This document shows, piece by piece, positions 6,975-11,395 of a stretch of DNA of 11,395 nucleotides. The notes below the pieces were generated by a model. That model saw only the letters and a program-made list of their open reading frames with translations, was not told where the DNA came from and did not search any database. This stretch comes from Fidelibacterota bacterium (GTDB lineage: Bacteria; Fidelibacterota; UBA2242), in assembly GCA_003645845.1 (NCBI GenBank), contig QNCV01000058.1, positions 1 to 11,395 on the forward strand, read 5' to 3'. Numbering within the stretch: the first letter of the stretch is position 1; each line of letters opens with the position of its first letter. The position numbers were made by a program, and so were the translations under genes.

Positions 6975-8336
6975 TCAACTTTTAATCGGCAGAGTGATCG
7001 TAAACGTCGTCCCTTTCCCAACGGTGCTGTCAACATCGATGGTGCCGTTATGAGCTTCAATAATGCGGCGGACGATCGCCAGTCCCAGCCCGGTGCTTTT
7101 TTCTCCGCCGGTTGGTTTTACGCTGGTTTTGCTGAATTCCTTGAAAATCTTTGAGATTTCATTTTCCGGAATTCCCTGTCCCTGATCTGCAACGGAAATT
7201 TTCACAGATTCGTCCTGTTTCCTTGCGCTGATTGTGACCGTGGTATTGGGATATGAAAATTTAATAGCGTTGGTAACCAGATTGTCGAGAACCTGCATGA
7301 TCCGGTTGGAATCAACGGTGATATTTGGAAGATCGGCCTCAATGTCCATTTTAAGTTCAATCTGTTTTTTCTCCGCCAGTGATTTTGTCATTGATTGATA
7401 CGTATGGAAAAATTTATGCAGATCCAACTGCTCCAGCTTCAAGTCGAGTTTTCCTGATTCAATGGCGCTGAAATCCAGGAGATTGTGAATGAGGTTCAGC
7501 ATTCGGTCACAATTTTTATCCATTGTCATCAACACTTTACGCTGCTTTTCATCGATTTCACCGATATATCCATTGAGGAAAAGGATAATGAAATTTTTTA
7601 TTACCCCGATTGGACTGCGCAGATCGTGGGCGGCGATGCCGAGGAATTTATTTTTCAGTTCATTCAACTGGATCAATTCTTCATACATACGGCTTTTTTC
7701 AAAAATGACCGATAACTGTCGTGCGATTTCCAGAAATATATCAATATGCAGGTCTTTGTATGTATCGACCTGCATGCTGGAAAAGAAGATGAATCCGGCC
7801 GGCTTTCGGGATGAGATCAGGGGACAGGTGAGACTTGAACGCATGCCTTCCTCTAAAATGAGCCGGGTTGAAACCGAATCCGGATGGTTTTTCAGATAGA
7901 TTTCAAGATCATTGATTATTCTCGGCTGGCCGGACTCGATGATTGCTGCCAGGCTGCTGCCTTCAATAGGGGCTGAATATCCCCTATTGATTTTAATGAC
8001 CGTAGCCTTGGATCGGACGCAACAGACTTTGATTAGTTTTTCTTCTTCTTCGATCAATGCGATGCCGATACGGTCATAGGGAATGATTTCTTGAAACGAG
8101 TTATACACATAATCAAGGATATCATTCAATGTTAAACCGTTATTGATATATTCGGTAATGGAATTTAGCAGACGCTGTCTCCGGTATTTTTTTTCAAAAG
8201 ATGCGCTTGCATGTTGAATGGATTCTGCCAGTCGTTGAAATTCAGGTGATTCAAAAACAGGCAACTCAAATTGATATATGCCTGACGCTATATTTTCCAG
8301 AATGGAAATAAGTTTATCGATTTGCGGCGTTGCCAT
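6975..8336 (-). CDS. Soluble GAF-domain sensor histidine kinase
   Basis: This 453-residue kinase has no membrane segment, so it should sense a cytoplasmic signal. Residues 1-55 are an unassigned helical lead-in. About 58-215 form a GAF domain (ITEYINNGLTLNDILDYVY opening, then CPLI and FIFFSS strands). A short coiled linker leads to the HisKA dimerisation helix with phospho-acceptor His237 in FLGIAAHDLRSPIG. The HATPase_c domain has its N box at DNLVTNAIKF (Asn352, Asn356), G1 at DQGQGIP (Asp384) and G2 at STGLGLAIV (414-422). It ends without a receiver domain, and no response regulator gene is in the window, so its partner is elsewhere. The start overlaps the end of the upstream radical SAM gene by 23 bases, and a GCAGGAAA ribosome site lies inside that gene, so the two are probably cotranscribed. 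The ligand of the GAF domain is unknown. Confidence 0.9.
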   Translation of the reverse strand: MATPQIDKLISILENIASGIYQFELPVFESPEFQRLAESIQHASASFEKKYRRQRLLNSITEYINNGLTLNDILDYVYNSFQEIIPYDRIGIALIEEEEKLIKVCCVRSKATVIKINRGYSAPIEGSSLAAIIESGQPRIINDLEIYLKNHPDSVSTRLILEEGMRSSLTCPLISSRKPAGFIFFSSMQVDTYKDLHIDIFLEIARQLSVIFEKSRMYEELIQLNELKNKFLGIAAHDLRSPIGVIKNFIILFLNGYIGEIDEKQRKVLMTMDKNCDRMLNLIHNLLDFSAIESGKLDLKLEQLDLHKFFHTYQSMTKSLAEKKQIELKMDIEADLPNITVDSNRIMQVLDNLVTNAIKFSYPNTTVTISARKQDESVKISVADQGQGIPENEISKIFKEFSKTSVKPTGGEKSTGLGLAIVRRIIEAHNGTIDVDSTVGKGTTFTITLPIKS

Positions 8337-10044
8337 AATGGGGTTTCCTGCGTTTTGAGAACTTGCTGATTAATATGGATTTCTGTCGAACTTTGTTGCG
8401 ATAATCTCTGACGACGAAAAGTTTCTTCAGTGTAAAGGGGTCCAGACCGGTATAATACATGAGCCCTGAATAGGTCGAGGGTAAGGGGGTAAAAATTTGA
8501 ACCTGTTCAGGGTTAATGTGAAGTTCCTTTTCTGCAAAATGTTTTAATGTACGCATCTCTTCTTCGGAACAACCGGGGTGAGCGGCAATAAAATAATATG
8601 TCAAAAATTGTCGTTTTCCGGCCGACTTTGAAAATCTATCAAATTGTCGTTTAAAATCAAGTAATGAATCGATGCCGGGTTTGCCCATTCGTTTTAAAAC
8701 GTTTTCATCACTGTGCTCCGGAGCGATTTTCATCTGACCGGATGTATGATGAAGTGCGACTGTTTTCAAATAAGCTTCTCCATATTTGCGGTCTTCCATG
8801 ACCATATCATAACGGATTCCGGATCCTATGAAAACATGCTTTACTCCGTCAATATTTCGCACTTTTTGAAGCAAATCTATCTGTCTGCTATGATCAATCG
8901 GCAGATGAGGACACTTTTTCGGAAATAAACATCGTCTGTTTTTACAGGCGCCGTTTTTCAGTTTTATGTTACATTCAAAACCGTACATGTTGGCGGTGGG
9001 CCCGCCAATATCGTTGATGGTGCCTTTGAAATCGGGGTTTTTAGTCAGATGACGGGCTTCATTCAGGATGGATTTTGCGCTGCGCCAGCGTACCGTGCGA
9101 CCTTCGTGAACTGCAATTGCGCAAAAGTTGCATTCACCGTAGCAGCCGCGGTGGGAATTGATCGAAAAACGAATTGTGTCAAGGGCTCGAACCTTACCAT
9201 GCTTAGCATAATAGGGGTGAACGGCACGTTCAAAATCCAGGTTGTAGATTTCATCCAATTCCTTTTGGGCCAGGTAATATTGCGGGGGATTCTGAACCAG
9301 GTATCGGCTGTCGATTTTCTGGGCGAGACCCTGCCCGTTCAGGGGATCATTGTTCCGATAGAAACGATGAAACATGTCGATGAAAGTTTTTTTATCGCGG
9401 TTGACTTCGTCAAATGAAGGCAGAAGTAGATAATTTTCAGGAGCGGAATTTCCGATGTATGATAGTCCCCGTAATTTCAATGGATTTCCACCTTTTTGCA
9501 GGGAATGGGCTAATTCAACGACTGTTTTTTCTGCCATTCCATAGACCAGGTAATCGGCTTTGGCGTCAAAGAGAATAGGCTTGCGCAGTTTATCCGACCA
9601 GTAATCGTAGTGAGTTATTCGCCGCAGGCTGGCTTCAATTCCGCCAAGAACGACAGGCGCTGTATTTTTAAAAAAACGACGAATCAGATTGGTATAGACA
9701 ATAACCGCCCGATCCGGTCGTTTGGTGTTCTCTCCGCCGGGTGTGTAATCATCTTTTTTGCGAAATTTTTTCAGAGCGGTGTAATTGGCGATCATGGAAT
9801 CGACACTTCCGCCGGTGACGCCCCAGAAGAGCCGCGGCTCACCGAGCCGGGTAATGTCTTTTCCGGTATGGATGTCCGGCTGGGCAATTATCCCGACTTT
9901 GAATCCCCGCTTGATAAGAAGTTTGCCAATCACAGCCACACCGATCTGGGGATTGTCGATATAGGTGTCGCCGGTAACCAGAATGATGTCCGGCTGAGGC
10001 CAGTTGAGTTCTTTCAGTTCTTTTAGGGTAGTGGGGATGAACAT
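8314..10044 (-). CDS. ygiQ: YgiQ-family (UPF0313) radical SAM protein
   Basis: This 576-residue protein belongs to the YgiQ family of radical SAM enzymes, widespread but without a settled reaction. The N-terminal part (about 1-200) has the family pattern PDIILVTGDTYIDNPQIGVA, then VVLGGIEASLRR and HYDYW. The radical SAM cluster motif is RGCYGECNFCAI, with Cys301, Cys305 and Cys308 for the [4Fe-4S] cluster. A second cysteine group, Cys358, Cys367, Cys372 and Cys378, follows GGPTANMYG and may hold another metal or cluster. The C-terminal part keeps KIAPEHSDENVL, YYFIAAHPGC and QIFTPLPSTYSG. E. coli YgiQ is longer (about 740) because of an extra C-terminal tail; shorter forms like this are common. 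There is no Shine-Dalgarno before ATG 10044, and the leader is the heptamer repeat. Family assignment is confident; function is unknown. Confidence 0.93.
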   Translation of the reverse strand: MFIPTTLKELKELNWPQPDIILVTGDTYIDNPQIGVAVIGKLLIKRGFKVGIIAQPDIHTGKDITRLGEPRLFWGVTGGSVDSMIANYTALKKFRKKDDYTPGGENTKRPDRAVIVYTNLIRRFFKNTAPVVLGGIEASLRRITHYDYWSDKLRKPILFDAKADYLVYGMAEKTVVELAHSLQKGGNPLKLRGLSYIGNSAPENYLLLPSFDEVNRDKKTFIDMFHRFYRNNDPLNGQGLAQKIDSRYLVQNPPQYYLAQKELDEIYNLDFERAVHPYYAKHGKVRALDTIRFSINSHRGCYGECNFCAIAVHEGRTVRWRSAKSILNEARHLTKNPDFKGTINDIGGPTANMYGFECNIKLKNGACKNRRCLFPKKCPHLPIDHSRQIDLLQKVRNIDGVKHVFIGSGIRYDMVMEDRKYGEAYLKTVALHHTSGQMKIAPEHSDENVLKRMGKPGIDSLLDFKRQFDRFSKSAGKRQFLTYYFIAAHPGCSEEEMRTLKHFAEKELHINPEQVQIFTPLPSTYSGLMYYTGLDPFTLKKLFVVRDYRNKVRQKSILISKFSKRRKPHYGNAANR

Positions 10045-10053
10045 AAATAATTT

Positions 10054-10103
10054 TAAAGTGTAAAGTATAAAGTATAAAGTTTAAAGTTTAAAGTGTTAAA
10101 GTG
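10054..10103. repeat. Seven-copy heptamer tandem repeat (TAAAGTN)
   Basis: Seven copies of TAAAGT plus one variable base (G, A, A, T, T, G, G) run head to tail, interrupted only by one extra T at 10096. The array fills most of the 63-base gap between the flavoprotein stop and the YgiQ-family start. On the minus strand it forms the immediate leader of the radical SAM gene, ending about 9 bases before its ATG. Slippage could change copy number and thus spacing in this leader. The repeat is seen directly; a regulatory role is inference. Confidence 0.9.
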
Positions 10104-10107
10104 AAGA

Positions 10108-11370
10108 TTATGCATTGGGATTGTTGGTTGCTGATTTTCCGGCCAGATATCCTGTGGAGAATGCTGCCTGAAGGTTATATCCGCCGGTATCGGCGTCAAT
10201 GTCAATTACTTCACCGGCAAAATAGAGCCTCTTTATCAAACGCGACTCCATGGTTTTCGGTTGAATTTCCTTCATTGAAACACCACCGGCGGTGATGATG
10301 GCCTCTTCAATGGGGCGGCAACCGGTGATCTCGAATCGAAAATCTTTGAGCCATTTGCGCAATGTCTGTCGTTCTTTTGCTGTAATATCGCTGACGATTT
10401 TGTTGGCGGGAATTTTTGTCAGATCAATGCAAACCGGGATCAGACTGGCGGGCAGGAGAGATTTCAGCATTGTCCCGAACTGCTGCCTGGGATGTCCTTC
10501 AAAATCACGGAGCAACCGGGCGTCCAATTTACGATGATCCAGAGCCGGTTTCATGTCCAGTGAGATTTGTACGGTTTTGTTCTGATTTAATGCTTGAACC
10601 GCTATCTTCGATAATGTCAGAATAATCGGTCCGGTCAGACCAAAGTGAGCAAACAGCATTTCGCCGAATTCATCCGCCTGCTTTTTTCCGTCAATCCATA
10701 GTGACGCCGACACATTCCGCAGGCTGAGTCCTTGCAGGCGCCGACATATATTGCCCTTTGTTATCAGCGGGATCAAGGCCGGTTGGGGTGGAATGATGGT
10801 ATGTCCCAGCTCTTCAGCGAGAAGATAGCCGTCACCTGTTGAACCGGTACGCGGGTAACTTTTACCGCCCGTGCAAAGGATTACACTTTTCGCCTCAATA
10901 AATTGGCCATTGCTGAGAGTAACACCCGCAATATGGCGGTCTTCGACTGATAATTTTGTAACAACCGTTCCTGTTTGAATGTGGACGCCGGTATTTTTTA
11001 ACCAGCGGATGAGCGCCTCGGTCACAGCCGGAGCGCTTTCGCATTCCGGAAAGACACGATTACCCCGTTCGACCATTGTACTGATTCCATGATTGTGAAG
11101 TAACTCTCTGAGATCATCGACAAAAAAATTATAAAACGCCGGTTTCAGAAAACGACCGTTTTTACCGAAATGACGGATAAATTCATCAATCGTTGTGTCG
11201 TTTGTCAGGTTGCAGCGGCCTTTTCCGGTGATGCGTAACTTGCGGCCGAGACGGTCCATTTTTTCAAGGAGCAGCACATTGTCACCCCGAAGAGCAGCCT
11301 GACCGGCGGCCAGGATACCGGCGGGCCCGCCGCCGATAACAATTGTATCATATTTATCAGGATTATCCAT
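10108..11370 (-). CDS. HI0933/YhiN (BaiN)-family FAD-dependent oxidoreductase
   Basis: This 420-residue flavoprotein belongs to the HI0933-like family, annotated variously as YhiN, BaiN or aminoacetone-oxidase-type FAD-binding enzyme. The N-terminal Rossmann fold begins TIVIGGGPAGILAA (about 9-22), followed by LLLEKMDRLGRKL with the Glu that usually binds ribose. The family signature RKLRITGKGRCNLTN (about 43-57) is present, as are CTGGKSYPRTGSTGDGY in the middle and the C-terminal FAD-binding AGEVIDIDADTGGYNLQAAFSTG. Length is normal (about 400-420) and nothing is broken. The physiological substrate is unsettled for most members; bile-acid dehydroxylation is described for the clostridial BaiN only, and nothing here supports that role. 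ATG 11370 sits 25 bases from the window edge without an obvious Shine-Dalgarno. It is the first visible gene of the minus-strand run leading into the radical SAM and kinase genes, 63 bases upstream of the former. Confidence 0.9.
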   Translation of the reverse strand: MDNPDKYDTIVIGGGPAGILAAGQAALRGDNVLLLEKMDRLGRKLRITGKGRCNLTNDTTIDEFIRHFGKNGRFLKPAFYNFFVDDLRELLHNHGISTMVERGNRVFPECESAPAVTEALIRWLKNTGVHIQTGTVVTKLSVEDRHIAGVTLSNGQFIEAKSVILCTGGKSYPRTGSTGDGYLLAEELGHTIIPPQPALIPLITKGNICRRLQGLSLRNVSASLWIDGKKQADEFGEMLFAHFGLTGPIILTLSKIAVQALNQNKTVQISLDMKPALDHRKLDARLLRDFEGHPRQQFGTMLKSLLPASLIPVCIDLTKIPANKIVSDITAKERQTLRKWLKDFRFEITGCRPIEEAIITAGGVSMKEIQPKTMESRLIKRLYFAGEVIDIDADTGGYNLQAAFSTGYLAGKSATNNPNA

Positions 11371-11395
11371 CGAATCATAGCTTGGCGGAAAAAAA

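Noticed and set aside
8101..8109. TTATACACA, a perfect DnaA-box match
   Set aside because: A single box inside the histidine kinase coding sequence, over 4 kb from the skew change and without companions; expected by chance.
9049..9417. 122-codon plus-strand open frame
   Set aside because: Antisense shadow of the radical SAM core, including the region of the CxxxCxxC motif.

Overview
The window carries seven protein-coding genes (the first cut by the window edge), one short peroxiredoxin remnant and one small tandem repeat. I see no tRNA, rRNA, CRISPR array, insertion sequence or phage gene. GC is about 46-48% in the lines I counted by hand. The gene set fits a Gram-negative bacterium of the Bacteroidota/FCB type: a periplasmic S46 dipeptidyl-peptidase, an MsbA-like lipid-flippase-type ABC exporter, an exported DUF3108 protein and a possible TTTG-N19-TAnnTTTG promoter. 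The phylum assignment is inference; no marker gene is present.

Layout. Positions 1-1330 (+) hold the 3' part of an endonuclease/exonuclease/phosphatase-fold hydrolase, overlapping a TrmJ-type tRNA ribose methyltransferase by ATGA. Positions 1327-3471 (-) hold an S46 dipeptidyl-peptidase that meets trmJ tail to tail with a 4-base overlap and has its own promoter and a strong ribosome binding site. Positions 3472-3944 are the only long non-coding stretch; they hold the S46 promoter, a truncated 1-Cys-type peroxiredoxin fragment, and a 15-codon reading frame whose stop overlaps the next start codon. Positions 3945-6794 (+) hold the ABC exporter and the DUF3108 protein, separated by about 200 bases. 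Positions 6975-11370 (-) form a likely operon read right to left: an HI0933/YhiN-family flavoprotein, a YgiQ-family radical SAM protein and a soluble GAF-histidine kinase. The last two overlap by 23 bases. A seven-copy heptamer repeat fills the flavoprotein-radical SAM gap.

Function. Most genes are housekeeping or envelope functions: tRNA modification, periplasmic peptide degradation, lipid or drug export. No multi-gene novel system is evident. The strongest unexplained signal is compositional. The + strand is C-rich up to about 3.8 kb and G-rich from about 4.4 kb to the end, whichever strand the genes are on. The sign change sits next to the peroxiredoxin debris, so this point may be an origin-type skew switch, a rearrangement junction or an assembly join.
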